The notes: a model not told the origin generated them from the letters alone. A stretch of 64,000 bases of DNA from Parabacteroides chinchillae (GCF_900108035.1 NZ_FNVS01000011.1:62001-126000), one strand, 5' to 3'; shown: positions 45,453 to 55,607, numbered from the stretch's first letter. Translations and numbers: made by a program.

Positions 45453-45491
45453 ATTATTAAATTGCATTAGGTAATGTAGGGAAAGAGAAAA

Positions 45492-46158
45492 TTATCTCAC
45501 TATAGCATCCAACGGGTTACTCGTAGCAGTTTTCCAACTCTGCCAACTAACAGTCGTTACAGTAATTACCACAACGAATAATCCACTAACAAAGAATACC
45601 CACCAATAAAGAGGCGTCTGCAGGGAAAAATTCTCCAGCCATTTAGCAATAAAATAATGAGCTATAGCACATGCTATCGCAAAACATACAATCAAAATTG
45701 TTAAATAGGTTTTATTAAACAAAGCTAATATCTCCATCTCACCGGAGCCTAGCACCTTACGAATGCCTATCTCTTTTTGACGGTATTCATTTTCAAAAAA
45801 CACAAGACCTAAAACTCCAGTAATTGATCTAATAATAGCAATTATACTGAAAACAAAGACGTTATAGACGTTTTTGAAACCAAAAAGACGAACACCAATC
45901 CAATCAAAAACGAAAGTGAACTTACAATTATCGATTCAAAAATATAGTTCACTCTTATAGACGAGTTTGTACCTCCTAGTACTTATGTATATTTATTGAC
46001 TTCATCCGTTTAGGGATCAGAGCCATGCTCATATTCATAAAATTAATTCCTGCAACAATAATAATTGCAAATGCAACAGACAACCCTAAAACATTTATAA
46101 TCATAGCTCTCTTAGATCTCTGAAAAACGTTGTATAAGTTTCTGAATATAGATTTCAT
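45492..46158 (-). pseudogene. Decayed FtsX/MacB-type ABC transporter permease
   Basis: Three fragments in three reading frames. The first (from 46158) is a normal N-terminus (FRNLYNVFQRSKRAMIINVLGLSVAFA) joined directly to a far-internal motif (INFMNMSMALIPKRMKSIN), so a large internal segment is gone. A lost base then shifts the frame, and VLGGTNSSIRVNYIFES continues in the next frame to a stop. The third (45803-45492) is a good C-terminus (ENEYRQKEIGIRKVLGS to NPLDAIVR). Intact members have roughly 750-800 residues. At least one, and probably two, deletions plus one frameshift are present. The lost protein would have been an inner-membrane efflux or signalling permease. Confidence 0.88.
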
Positions 46159-46293
46159 AATTTTCTAATTTAGTTAGCACTATGCGGTTTATTTATTCAT
46201 AAGAGAAGAACGGTTATAAAATCGCAAAAAACGTGCCAAAACAGACAACACTATATTCATCAGAGAATTACAAATACAGGAATAAAGCCGGAG

Positions 46294-46331
46294 TGTCCAA
46301 TAATTTTACAATACTGTCTAATTATTAGACA
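46294..46331. promoter_or_regulatory. Operator-like palindrome and direct repeat upstream of the esterase gene
   Basis: A perfect inverted repeat TGTCTAAT-t-ATTAGACA lies at 46315-46331, and TGTCCAAT at 46294-46301 repeats its left arm 21 bp upstream. The spacing of two helical turns suggests a regulator site. Confidence 0.45.
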
Positions 46332-46381
46332 TATATAAAAAATTGATATTTGGCGAAAATGGCATTTTCAGTTTTTTTCTG

Positions 46382-46389
46382 TAAGTTTG
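46382..46389 (+). promoter_or_regulatory. Esterase gene promoter, -7 element
   Basis: TAAGTTTG, an exact TAnnTTTG match, 36 bp before the ATG at 46426. Confidence 0.5.
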
Positions 46390-46425
46390 CAACATAGCTT
46401 TATTAATAAATTATTTATCTGTATC

Positions 46426-47736
46426 ATGAGAAAAACACTACTTGAGAAAAAAGCGTATGTTAAACGCACGCTTAGTTTATTTATTTTGATTTTCTGTTCT
46501 ATTACAGCAGTACAGGCACAAAGCAAAGAGATTACCGTGATGGTTTCGCCCGACAAGGCGGATTGCCTGTATACCGAAAACGAACCATGCACATTCACTA
46601 TCCGTGTATTCAAAGCGCAGAACGAACTGAAAGATGTAACAGTCGACTATGAGTTGGGGCCAATCGAATATCCGGCAGAGAAAAAGACAAATCAACCGCT
46701 CAAAAACGGCAAGTTGGAAGTGAAAGGACGCATGCCTGTTCCCGGATTCCTTCGCTGCAAAGTAACAGCCCATGTAAATGGAAGAGATTATTCAGGCCTT
46801 GCCACAGTAGGTTATGCTCCCGAAAAAATAAAACCGGTTACGGACATGCCTAAAGACTTCAAGACGTACTGGGATTCGACTTTGGAAAAAGCCCGTCAGA
46901 CAGATCTTAACCCGACAATGGTTTTACTGCCCGAACGTTGTACCGACAAAGTAAATGTATATCACATCAGTTTCCAGAACGTCCGCCCCGGATCACGTAC
47001 CTACGGCATTCTTTGCATACCGAAGAAAGAAGGTAAATATCCTGCACTATTACGTGTGCCCGGAGCAGGCATCCGCCCCTATAACGGCGATGTTTACACC
47101 GCTTCACATGGTGCCATAACGCTGGAAATCGGTATTCACGGCATTCCGGTCACCATGACGCAATCTTTTTACAACAACCTTTTCAACGGTGCATTAAAAA
47201 ACTATTGGCAAATCAACAATACCGACCGTGACGCTTTCTACTACAACCGCGTGATAGCCGGCTGCATACGGGCTGTAGACTTTTTATGCAGTCTTGAGCA
47301 ATTTGATAATAAAACATTAGGAGTTGCCGGGTCAAGCCAGGGAGGCGCCCTAAGTGTTATCACTGCTGCATTAGACAAACGTGTAACTTTTTACGCTCCC
47401 TTAATGCCGGGTATGTGCGATCATCTGGCTTATCTGGAAAAAAGAGCCGGAGGATGGCCGCATTATCTTAGTCAGTCTACAGAAGTTAAGGAAGCGGTTA
47501 AAAATGTCTGCAAATATTATGATGTCGTAAACTTTGCCAAATTCCTCACCGTCCCAGGATGGTTCAGTTGGGGATATAACGATGAAACATGTCCTCCTAC
47601 CTCCATGCAAGCAGCTTATAATACGATAACTTCGCCTAAAGAGTTACATATTTACCCGCAGGACGGACACTTCTGGTATGACGAGCAAGCAGAGGAATGG
47701 AGTAATTGGATTTGGAAACAATTGAACATAAACTAA
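46426..47736 (+). CDS. Secreted acetylxylan-esterase-like (AXE1) alpha/beta hydrolase
   Basis: The protein has 436 residues from the ATG at 46426; a longer frame from TTG 46387 is rejected because that codon lies in the promoter. A signal peptide of about 32 residues ends in AVQAQ. The catalytic Ser304 is in GVAGSSQGGALSV, with later SWGYNDETCPP and PQDGHFW supplying Asp and His, as in AXE1/cephalosporin-C deacetylases. It should remove acetyl groups from polysaccharides or sugars. It opens the plus-strand polysaccharide utilization locus and is separated from the fecR gene by three-arm element copy B. Confidence 0.85.
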   Translation: MRKTLLEKKAYVKRTLSLFILIFCSITAVQAQSKEITVMVSPDKADCLYTENEPCTFTIRVFKAQNELKDVTVDYELGPIEYPAEKKTNQPLKNGKLEVKGRMPVPGFLRCKVTAHVNGRDYSGLATVGYAPEKIKPVTDMPKDFKTYWDSTLEKARQTDLNPTMVLLPERCTDKVNVYHISFQNVRPGSRTYGILCIPKKEGKYPALLRVPGAGIRPYNGDVYTASHGAITLEIGIHGIPVTMTQSFYNNLFNGALKNYWQINNTDRDAFYYNRVIAGCIRAVDFLCSLEQFDNKTLGVAGSSQGGALSVITAALDKRVTFYAPLMPGMCDHLAYLEKRAGGWPHYLSQSTEVKEAVKNVCKYYDVVNFAKFLTVPGWFSWGYNDETCPPTSMQAAYNTITSPKELHIYPQDGHFWYDEQAEEWSNWIWKQLNIN

Positions 47737-47762
47737 AGATCCATATCGATCCTTAATCATTT

Positions 47763-47833
47763 AAAAAACATCCCGATCATTTTTTCAAATCATCGGGATG
47801 TTTTTTAAAAATGATCGGGATGATTTTTTTATA
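47763..47833. repeat. Three-arm CATCCCGAT intergenic element, copy B
   Basis: Arm 1 (47763-47784) pairs with arm 2 (47787-47806) with one mismatch and perfectly over 16 bp with arm 3 (47807-47822), so two hairpins compete. It sits between the esterase stop and the fecR start, where it could terminate or regulate. Confidence 0.85.
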
Positions 47834-47908
47834 ATAATATTACTTTTCTACTAGGGATATCTTTCCATGTATCGTTATTTATATAAATCACATAATATAT
47901 AATACTAC

Positions 47909-48841
47909 ATGGAAGAACTTTTACTACGATATATCAAAGGCGAAGCAACCGAAGATGAGAAAAGGTCCGTGATGTTATGGATCGAACAATCCCCGGAAAA
48001 TATGCGCCAATATATGGCTACCCGCAAACTATATGATATCTCTTTATGGAATGTGACAAAAGACCACAACCAGACCAAGAAACCTGCACACAAATTTAAT
48101 CTATATCGCATTGCCATAGAATTTACCAAAATCGCAGCCATTCTTATCATCTGTTTTATGGTAACCAAGCAATTATTCAATCAGGATACGATTTTACCGG
48201 AAATGCAGACTGTCTATGTACCGGCCGGCCAGCGTGTTGAGCTTACTCTTGCCGATGGAACAAAAGTATGGCTTAACTCCCATTCTACATTTAGATTCCC
48301 GAATCATTTTACAGCCGATGCACGAAACGTAGAATTGGATGGAGAAGGATATTTCACGGTTCAGCATAACAAAAAAGCCCCATTTACAGTCCAAACAGGA
48401 AAATATGCCATACATGTTTTAGGAACCGAATTCAATGTGAAAGCATACAACAGAAGTAATATGTTTGAGACTTCATTATTAAAAGGGGCTGTCGAAATAT
48501 CATCTCCGGATATGACAAAAAACTTGCGGTTGCAACCAAATGAAATTGCTCAGCTCACCAACGGAAAGCTAACAAAACAGCATATTCCTGATTATAATTA
48601 TTTCAAATGGAAGGACGGATTGTTCTGCTTTGAAAACGAAACGATCGAAAATCTGATCGAAAAGATGCAACTCTACTATGATGTAACCATAAAGGTAGAA
48701 CGGGCTCCGCTTCTTCAATATCGTTATTCCGGTAAATTCCGTATAAAAGACGGTATCGAACATGTGCTAAAAGTACTTCAACTCAAACATAAATTTACAT
48801 ACGAAAAAGATGACGAACGTAATCTAATTACAATAAAATAA
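47909..48841 (+). CDS. FecR-family anti-sigma factor without an adjacent ECF sigma gene
   Basis: The protein has 310 residues. The cytoplasmic N-terminus is short (about 1-65, MEELLLRYIKGEATEDEKRSVMLWI), a membrane helix follows at about 70-90, then the periplasmic FecR domain (QTVYVPAGQRVELTLADGTKVWLNSHSTFRFP) and a DUF4974-type C-terminus. These proteins receive a signal from the TonB-dependent transporter and release an ECF sigma factor. Normally the sigma gene is directly upstream; here the upstream gene is the esterase, so the partner sigma is missing locally. It lies 140 bp before the STN-containing SusC gene it should sense. Confidence 0.9.
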   Translation: MEELLLRYIKGEATEDEKRSVMLWIEQSPENMRQYMATRKLYDISLWNVTKDHNQTKKPAHKFNLYRIAIEFTKIAAILIICFMVTKQLFNQDTILPEMQTVYVPAGQRVELTLADGTKVWLNSHSTFRFPNHFTADARNVELDGEGYFTVQHNKKAPFTVQTGKYAIHVLGTEFNVKAYNRSNMFETSLLKGAVEISSPDMTKNLRLQPNEIAQLTNGKLTKQHIPDYNYFKWKDGLFCFENETIENLIEKMQLYYDVTIKVERAPLLQYRYSGKFRIKDGIEHVLKVLQLKHKFTYEKDDERNLITIK

Positions 48842-48912
48842 ATCGAATCACATTGTTAATCTTAATTCAGACAAGCCTATGAAGAATGTAACCTGATTAT
48901 CGTGGTGCAAAA

Positions 48913-48942
48913 ACGCGGGGTATATTCACACACACCCCGCGT
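48913..48942. terminator. Hairpin between the fecR and susC genes
   Basis: Perfect 9-bp GC-rich arms (acgcggggt at 48913-48921, accccgcgt at 48934-48942) around a 12-base loop. It could be a terminator or attenuator that limits transcription from fecR into susC. Confidence 0.6.
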
Positions 48943-49008
48943 CAAAGTCAGCACCCTAATGAATTATTACGAAAATTACAAGTGCTAACATCATTAGAAA
49001 ACAAAAGT

Positions 49009-52000
49009 ATGAAAAAAAATTGGAATAAGAGATTCTTGTGCCCTGAAAAAACACAACACAAAACAATTAGAAGGATGAGGTTAACTTTAATATCGCTATT
49101 TATGTTTACCGCCGGCATGTTTGCATCCGTCAATTCCCAAACGATGCGAGTCAACATACAAGTGCGAAACGTAGACACCCGGAAAGTTCTGGAAGAAATA
49201 GAAAAGCAAACGGATTATCTGTTTATCTATAACAGTAAAGAAGTGGATCTGCACCGTAAAACCTCTGTTACGGCATCCAACCGCACAGTTACAGAAGTTC
49301 TGTCGGATATTTTCGACAAAACAGATGTCGTATATGCAATGGAAGGAAACAATATTATGTTAATGCGCCGTGAAGCGTCGGTTGCACAACAGTCTCAAAG
49401 GACAATTACAGGAACAATAATAGATGATCGCGGAGAGACGGTTATTGGAGCTAATGTAATTATTAAAGGCACCGATCACGGAACGATTACGGATCTTGAC
49501 GGGAAATTTACTCTGGAAGTCCCAAACTCAGGAAGCATATTACAAATTTCCTATATTGGTTATCTAACGCAAGAAGTTGCCATTAATAATCAAAACAGCT
49601 ATAACATTCAGCTAAAAAGCGACAACCAGGTATTGGACGAAGTTGTAGTAGTTGGTTACGGTACACAGAAAAAAGGCGAATTGACCTCCTCCATTGCCAG
49701 TATTAAAAGCGAATCGTTCGTTAAAGGAGCCGTACAGGATGCCGCCCAGTTATTACAAGGTAAAGTAGCCGGACTGGGAGTAGTATTACCCAATGGAGAT
49801 CCAACTGCTTCCACACAAATTATGTTACGTGGTGTAGGAACTTTGAGGTCCAGCACTTCACCTCTTGTTATTATTGATGGTGTTCCCGGTGATCTTACTA
49901 CAGTTGCCACCGAAGACATAGAAAGTATCGATGTGGTAAAAGATGGTTCGGCAGCAGCTATCTACGGTACGCGTGGTAACAATGGCGTTATCTTTATCAC
50001 TACAAAAAAAGCCAAGGGAGAAACCCCTCTATCTATAGATATACAAGCCTATGTTACGACCCAGCAAGTAAAGAAAAAGCTGAATATGATGAGTGCCGGC
50101 GAATATCGCGAACTTGTAAGTCAGGGCGTTGCAGGGGCCAACGACTTTGGATATGATACCGATTGGCTGGACGAAATTACACGTACTCCTGTATCCTGGG
50201 TTACAAATGCCAGCTTAAAAGGTGGTACGCGAAATACCAATTATATTGCGAATATTAATTATAAGTCGGCACAAGGTATTATAAAAGAATCGAACAACGA
50301 TGTATTAACTTCACGTCTGGAAGTTAACCACAGCATGTGGGATGGCTTATTGAAGTTCAACTTAAACATCATGGGACGTGAACAGAAGTACCGTATGTTG
50401 GGAGAAAAAGATAATGCAGAAAACGGTACTTATAAGTCCAGTTTCAAAGGTGAAATATATCGGAATGCTTTAATCAACAATCCGACAGAACGTCCAAAAG
50501 ATGACAACGGTAATTGGATTGAACATACCGAAATACATGAATATGCCAATCCTCTTGCTCTTATAGAAGAAAGTAGCGGCGAAGCGAAAAACACGCAATT
50601 GCGGACATTCGGAACAGTAACACTTACTCCTATCCGTCAATGGTTCATCAGGGTATTAGGCTCCCGTACATCATTCAATGAAACCCAGGGTTACGCAGAA
50701 ACAAAGAAACATCTTTCCACGATCAGAGACAGCAAAAATGGTTATGCTTCAAAGAAAAGTATTTACAAAAGAGAGAATTTACTTGAAGTGACCTCCCAAT
50801 ACAAAGAACAATTCGGACTACACGATGTAACAGGATTAGTTGGTTATTCATACCAGAATGACATATTTGAAAGGTCTGCCATGACTAACTGGGATTTTCC
50901 ATCTGATCAATATACTTATAATGATATGGGCTCCGGTGCCGCTTTGAAGAGAGGTGAAGCGACACAACTTACTCAAAAACAAGAAAGCACGCTTATCGGA
51001 TTCTTTGCCCGCGTAAATTATAATTTTGATAATAAATATCTATTATCTGCAAGCATCCGCCACGAAGGCTCTTCCAAGTTCGGTGCAGACCATAAATGGG
51101 GTAATTTCCCTGCTTTCTCTGCAGGTTGGAATCTATTCAATGAAGGATTCATGGAAAGCACAAAGAATATATTAAGCACATTAAAGTTACGTGCCGGATT
51201 CGGTGTTACCGGAACAATCCCTACCGAACCTTATTTATCATTAAGCAAATTGGCAACAGGTGATAATTTTTATACAGCAGACGGATGGATACCGACTATC
51301 AAACCATCCTCCAACTCAAATCCCGATCTCCGTTGGGAAAAGAAAGAAGAATGGAACGTAGGTATCGATTTCGGTTTCCTGGAAGAACGTATCAGTGGTA
51401 GCATCGATTTATATCAGCGTAAAACAAAAGATATGTTATGGCAATACCAGGTTGCCCAACCTCCTTATTTATACGAAAACATCATCGCAAATGCAGGAAC
51501 AATGGAAAACAAAGGGCTTGAGATCAGCCTGAATTTCATTCCTGTACAAACAAAAGAATTTACATGGGGAAGCACTATCAATTATTCTACCAATAAGAAC
51601 AAATTGTTGTCTCTTTCCAATGATCGTTTTCAATTAAAATCAGGTTTTCTGGATGAAGGGAATACCGGCGAACCAATCCAACAGAGTACCCATCGTTTGT
51701 ATGTTGGCGGAGGAGTTGGAGATTTTTACGGATTCAAAGTAGTAGATATTGATGAAGACGGACGCTGGGTTATTGAAGATAAAGACGGTAATCCTAAACC
51801 TATATTGGAACAGCAACCTGATGATAAAAAAGTTATTGGGAATGGTTTACCCAAACATTTTTTGAGTTGGATAAATAACTTCAGTTACAAAGGTTTTAAT
51901 CTGTCTGTCAATATGCGCGGCGCTTTTGGGTTTGATATATTGAATATGCCTAAATTATTTTATGACAGCCCTATATTCCTGGCAAGAGGCAATCTGCTAA

Positions 52001-52314
52001 ATACGGCTTTCGGACCTAAACTGAACGGCAAAAAGTTAAGTAGCCAGCAAGAGTTACAATATGTAAGTTATTATATAGAGAAAGGAGACTATTGGAAAAT
52101 CGATAACATAACATTAGGCTATACATTCAATCTAAAAAATAATTATCTAAAGAGAGTAAATCTTTATTTCTCAGGAAGCAATCTGTTTACAATAACCGGT
52201 TACAGCGGTGTAGATCCGGAGGTAAACGCCAGTGGCCTGAATCCGGGATGCGATACCCGTGAACGTTATCCGTCCACACGCTCGTTTACTCTTGGAACTA
52301 TACTGACATTCTAA
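49009..52314 (+). CDS. SusC/RagA-family TonB-dependent outer-membrane transporter with STN signalling domain
   Basis: The protein has 1101 residues from the ATG at 49009; an upstream GTG frame from 48982 adds nine unlikely residues. A long signal peptide is followed by an STN domain (about 50-120), which contacts a FecR protein, a carboxypeptidase-regulatory-like domain (RTITGTIIDDRGETVIGANV), the SusC motif DEVVVVGYGTQKK, a plug and a beta-barrel ending in SFTLGTILTF. It imports oligosaccharides bound by the SusD partner 20 bp downstream. The STN domain and upstream fecR indicate that this transporter also reports substrate. Confidence 0.95.
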   Translation: MKKNWNKRFLCPEKTQHKTIRRMRLTLISLFMFTAGMFASVNSQTMRVNIQVRNVDTRKVLEEIEKQTDYLFIYNSKEVDLHRKTSVTASNRTVTEVLSDIFDKTDVVYAMEGNNIMLMRREASVAQQSQRTITGTIIDDRGETVIGANVIIKGTDHGTITDLDGKFTLEVPNSGSILQISYIGYLTQEVAINNQNSYNIQLKSDNQVLDEVVVVGYGTQKKGELTSSIASIKSESFVKGAVQDAAQLLQGKVAGLGVVLPNGDPTASTQIMLRGVGTLRSSTSPLVIIDGVPGDLTTVATEDIESIDVVKDGSAAAIYGTRGNNGVIFITTKKAKGETPLSIDIQAYVTTQQVKKKLNMMSAGEYRELVSQGVAGANDFGYDTDWLDEITRTPVSWVTNASLKGGTRNTNYIANINYKSAQGIIKESNNDVLTSRLEVNHSMWDGLLKFNLNIMGREQKYRMLGEKDNAENGTYKSSFKGEIYRNALINNPTERPKDDNGNWIEHTEIHEYANPLALIEESSGEAKNTQLRTFGTVTLTPIRQWFIRVLGSRTSFNETQGYAETKKHLSTIRDSKNGYASKKSIYKRENLLEVTSQYKEQFGLHDVTGLVGYSYQNDIFERSAMTNWDFPSDQYTYNDMGSGAALKRGEATQLTQKQESTLIGFFARVNYNFDNKYLLSASIRHEGSSKFGADHKWGNFPAFSAGWNLFNEGFMESTKNILSTLKLRAGFGVTGTIPTEPYLSLSKLATGDNFYTADGWIPTIKPSSNSNPDLRWEKKEEWNVGIDFGFLEERISGSIDLYQRKTKDMLWQYQVAQPPYLYENIIANAGTMENKGLEISLNFIPVQTKEFTWGSTINYSTNKNKLLSLSNDRFQLKSGFLDEGNTGEPIQQSTHRLYVGGGVGDFYGFKVVDIDEDGRWVIEDKDGNPKPILEQQPDDKKVIGNGLPKHFLSWINNFSYKGFNLSVNMRGAFGFDILNMPKLFYDSPIFLARGNLLNTAFGPKLNGKKLSSQQELQYVSYYIEKGDYWKIDNITLGYTFNLKNNYLKRVNLYFSGSNLFTITGYSGVDPEVNASGLNPGCDTRERYPSTRSFTLGTILTF

Positions 52315-52334
52315 TCTACTAAAACTAGAAAATC

Positions 52335-53948
52335 ATGAATAAATTCAATATACATCTATTGGCATTCGGTGCAACAGCACTCCTTATGACTTCTGCTTGC
52401 ACAAACCTCGATGAAAAGGTATATTCTTCCATCACAGAAAGCTCTTATAACTATACTCTTGGTGACGCAACAAAAGCCGTTGGTTCCATATATGCAAACT
52501 TAAGAGGCTACTACGGCGCAGGAAACCGGACACAAGAAATTTCTTCGGATGAAATAATAATGCCTGCAAATATGATTGGCGGATGGGACGATGGCGGTGT
52601 ATACCGGCGTATGCACCGCCACATGTGGAATTCGGAGCAAACGCTTATTCTCGATTTGTGGAAAAATCAATATACGGGAGTAATTTTGGCAAACCGGGTT
52701 TTAAGTCAGCTTAATAATAAAGAATTTCCACTTGCAGCGAACGAGAATGAAAAGCGATTGATAGCAGAGGTACGTGTTTTGCGCGCTTTCCACTACTGGA
52801 TTATTATGGATAATTGGAATAACGCGCCGTTAATGACAGAACCATCAAACGATCTGCCTTCCAATTCCACCAGACAAGAGATGTTTGACTTTGTAACATC
52901 CGAAATCAAGGCCGTAATTGAAGATCTGCCCACAGACAAAACAAACGATACATACGGGCGATTCACCAAATGGGCAGCGCATGCACTACTTGCTAATGTT
53001 TATCTGAATGCAGAAGTATATGTAGGTACTCCTATGTGGGATAAATGTATAGAAGAATGTAATGCCGTTCTTAATTCGGGTAAATACCAACTGGATGCAG
53101 ATTACAAGACTCCATTTTCTACACATAACGAAAACTCTTTGGAAAACATTCTGGTGGTTCCGTATGATGAAATTTATGCTAATGGATTCCAATATTATCG
53201 CGATGCACTGCATAAAGCAAATAAAGATACTTACAATCTGGAAGCTACGCCTAGCGGAACCGGCTCTTATAAAGGAGTGCCTCAATTTATCGATACGTAT
53301 GACCCGGACGATGCAAGATTGAATGCAACGTGGTTATCTGGTCCTCAATTTAAAGCGAACGGAGATCCTTGTGTTGGATTTACGGATATGAACAACAAAC
53401 CGCTGGTATATGAGAACAAAATGCCAAACGGCGTAAACGTTGGTGAAGGCGAAGGCGTAAGATGGCTCAAATACGAAATAGTGCAAGGTGCACGTGCCGG
53501 TTTGAACAATGATTTTGTTATTTTCCGCTTGGCACAGGTATACATGATGAAAGCCGAGTCTTTACTGCGGACAGGTAAGGCGGACGAAGCAGCCCAACTG
53601 GTTAGTACAGTCAGAGCACGGGCTTTTAAAGATCATCCTGAAAAGGCGAATGTTACCGGTGCACAACTTCAAGAACCATCTTCCTACAAATATGGGACAG
53701 TTACTAATTATACGCTTACTCCGCAGAATACGCGTATGCCCGAACAATTCGGACGCTTTTACGATGAATTAGGCTGGGAGTTTGCCGGAGAATTCACAAG
53801 AAGACGCGACATGATCCGTTTTGGTACGTACACTAAAGCAAAATGGTTATCGCATGAAAGCAGCAGTGATTATCGTTCCGTATTCCCAATACCCCAGCGT
53901 GTTTTGGATTCCAACAGCAAGTTAAGCCAGAATCCTAATTACGAATAA
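52335..53948 (+). CDS. SusD/RagB-family glycan-binding surface lipoprotein
   Basis: The protein has 537 residues. The lipobox ends at Cys22 (LMTSAC), followed by TNLDE. The body shows SusD-type helices (ANRVLSQLNNKEFPL, RVLRAFHYWIIMDNWNNAPL) and the closing segment IPQRVLDSNSKLSQNPNYE. It is expected to cap the SusC barrel and capture the polysaccharide. It lies 20 bp after susC, as is normal for the pair. The ligand cannot be inferred from the sequence; the sulfatase and GH127 genes downstream suggest a sulfated or arabinose-containing glycan. Confidence 0.93.
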   Translation: MNKFNIHLLAFGATALLMTSACTNLDEKVYSSITESSYNYTLGDATKAVGSIYANLRGYYGAGNRTQEISSDEIIMPANMIGGWDDGGVYRRMHRHMWNSEQTLILDLWKNQYTGVILANRVLSQLNNKEFPLAANENEKRLIAEVRVLRAFHYWIIMDNWNNAPLMTEPSNDLPSNSTRQEMFDFVTSEIKAVIEDLPTDKTNDTYGRFTKWAAHALLANVYLNAEVYVGTPMWDKCIEECNAVLNSGKYQLDADYKTPFSTHNENSLENILVVPYDEIYANGFQYYRDALHKANKDTYNLEATPSGTGSYKGVPQFIDTYDPDDARLNATWLSGPQFKANGDPCVGFTDMNNKPLVYENKMPNGVNVGEGEGVRWLKYEIVQGARAGLNNDFVIFRLAQVYMMKAESLLRTGKADEAAQLVSTVRARAFKDHPEKANVTGAQLQEPSSYKYGTVTNYTLTPQNTRMPEQFGRFYDELGWEFAGEFTRRRDMIRFGTYTKAKWLSHESSSDYRSVFPIPQRVLDSNSKLSQNPNYE

Positions 53949-53979
53949 TGTATTTTCAACGAATTAATAATTATATAAT

Positions 53980-55527
53980 ATGAAGATATTCAATTGTAGT
54001 GTTTTGGGAGTTGGTTTTTTATTATCCGGCATTACCCTGTCGGCACAAGAACAATCCCGCCCCAACCTGATCTACGTATTCGCAGATCAATTACGGGCAG
54101 ATGTGCTGGGGTATGCCGGAGATGCCAAAGCCATTACACCTAATATCGACGGTTTTGCCAGGCAAGCCGTCAATTTCGAAAATGCTGTTTCGGTAACTCC
54201 GGTAAGCGCCCCTTACCGCTCATGTCTTTTCACGGGGAAATATACAAGCTCGACAGGCATGGTAATAAATGAAATCAACATGAATCCGAACCATCGTACA
54301 ATAGCCCACGTATTAAACGATGCCGGATATAATCTGGGGTATATCGGCAAAATGCACCTGAACGACCAGCATCGCCGAAGCTACGAACGTGGCCCCGAAC
54401 GCATGGGATTCGACGGATACTGGGCTGCCTATTCATTTAACCACGACAGTTATAAATCGTATTACTACACGGATGATGAAAACGGAGAACAGGTAAAAGT
54501 GGACTTAACCGGGCAATACGGCCCGGATGTCTTTACAGGATTAGCCGTAGATTACATTAAAAAAGAAGCGAATAAAGACAAACCGTTTGCCTTGTTCCTC
54601 TCATGGAATCCAACGCATGACCCATGGACAAAAGAGAATGTCCAAAAAGATTGTTATGAGAAGTTTAAAAACACCAGCTTTGAACTTCCGGACAATTTCA
54701 ACAACGTTCCGGACAAATATATGGACCGTGTTCCTCAGGAATTCTTTGACGGCGATTCCGCCTGGAAAGAAAGCTTCATTAAAGAAGGGGGCTATCAGGA
54801 AACCATGCGTTGCTACTACTCTATGGTTAATTCAATCGATGAAGAATTCGGACGCATATTATCGGCTATAGACGACATGGGGATTGCCGACAACACGATT
54901 GTTGTCTTTACCTCCGACCACGGAGAAATGTTCGCATCGCAAGGCAAGATGTACAAACTGACGTTTTACGATGAAGCCGCACGCATCCCTTTCCTGATCC
55001 GTTATCCCAAATTAGGAACCAAAGGGAAAAGCGATGCCTGCCTGAATACACCGGATATTACTCCCACCCTTTTAGGATTAATGGGATTGGATAAACAGAT
55101 TCCACAGGAAATGGAAGGCAAAGACCTGAGTTTTATTCTTCGCCATGAAAAAGGGGAAGAACCTCCATTCGCTTTCATGCAGGGAATGGGACATACTTAT
55201 CAATGGAAAGACGGCTTTGAGTGGCGTGCCGTTCGCGACAAGCGCTATACTTATGCCAAATATCTGGTAGACGGCTCGGAACTGCTGTTCGACAGAGAAA
55301 AAGATCCTCATATGAAACAGAACGTTATCGATAAGAAAGAATATGCCGGTGTCTTGAATAAATTAAGAACCGGAATGAGCGGCAAGATGAAAGAACTTAA
55401 CGACGAGTTCAAGCCCTGTACCTGGTATCGCGACCATTGGATGTACAAAAACTACAGCATCAAGGCGGCCGCACATGGCGAGTTTGGCCCGCTACCTCCA
55501 ATTGAACCCCGCCGTACTCAGGATTGA
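53980..55527 (+). CDS. Secreted serine-type sulfatase (S1 family)
   Basis: The protein has 515 residues with a signal peptide (cleavage probably after LSA at residue 22). The sulfatase signature appears as Ser76-Ala-Pro-Tyr-Arg80, so the residue converted to formylglycine is a serine and would need an anSME-type maturase; none is encoded in the window. Other motifs fit: LIYVFADQLRADVLGY with metal-binding Asp, GKMHLNDQHRR, FTSDHGEMFASQG. It would remove sulfate from a glycan, probably in the periplasm. It lies 31 bp after susD and should be in the same operon. Confidence 0.9.
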   Translation: MKIFNCSVLGVGFLLSGITLSAQEQSRPNLIYVFADQLRADVLGYAGDAKAITPNIDGFARQAVNFENAVSVTPVSAPYRSCLFTGKYTSSTGMVINEINMNPNHRTIAHVLNDAGYNLGYIGKMHLNDQHRRSYERGPERMGFDGYWAAYSFNHDSYKSYYYTDDENGEQVKVDLTGQYGPDVFTGLAVDYIKKEANKDKPFALFLSWNPTHDPWTKENVQKDCYEKFKNTSFELPDNFNNVPDKYMDRVPQEFFDGDSAWKESFIKEGGYQETMRCYYSMVNSIDEEFGRILSAIDDMGIADNTIVVFTSDHGEMFASQGKMYKLTFYDEAARIPFLIRYPKLGTKGKSDACLNTPDITPTLLGLMGLDKQIPQEMEGKDLSFILRHEKGEEPPFAFMQGMGHTYQWKDGFEWRAVRDKRYTYAKYLVDGSELLFDREKDPHMKQNVIDKKEYAGVLNKLRTGMSGKMKELNDEFKPCTWYRDHWMYKNYSIKAAAHGEFGPLPPIEPRRTQD

Positions 55528-55561
55528 CAAACAGATCGGGTACGGTCGATTATTTATCCGC

Positions 55562-55607
55562 AATAACACTTTTCAGAAATAAATACCTATTTTTGGGAAG
55601 TGTTATT
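55562..55607 (+). promoter_or_regulatory. Inverted repeat with embedded -7-like element before the GH127 gene
   Basis: Arms aataacactt (55562-55571) and aagtgttatt (55598-55607) enclose TATTTTTG (55588-55595), which fits TAnnTTTG. It could be an operator or promoter for the GH127 gene or a terminator after the sulfatase. Confidence 0.35.

Noticed and set aside
48982-49008. GTG-initiated extension of the SusC protein
   Set aside because: The added residues precede an obvious signal-peptide start at ATG 49009.
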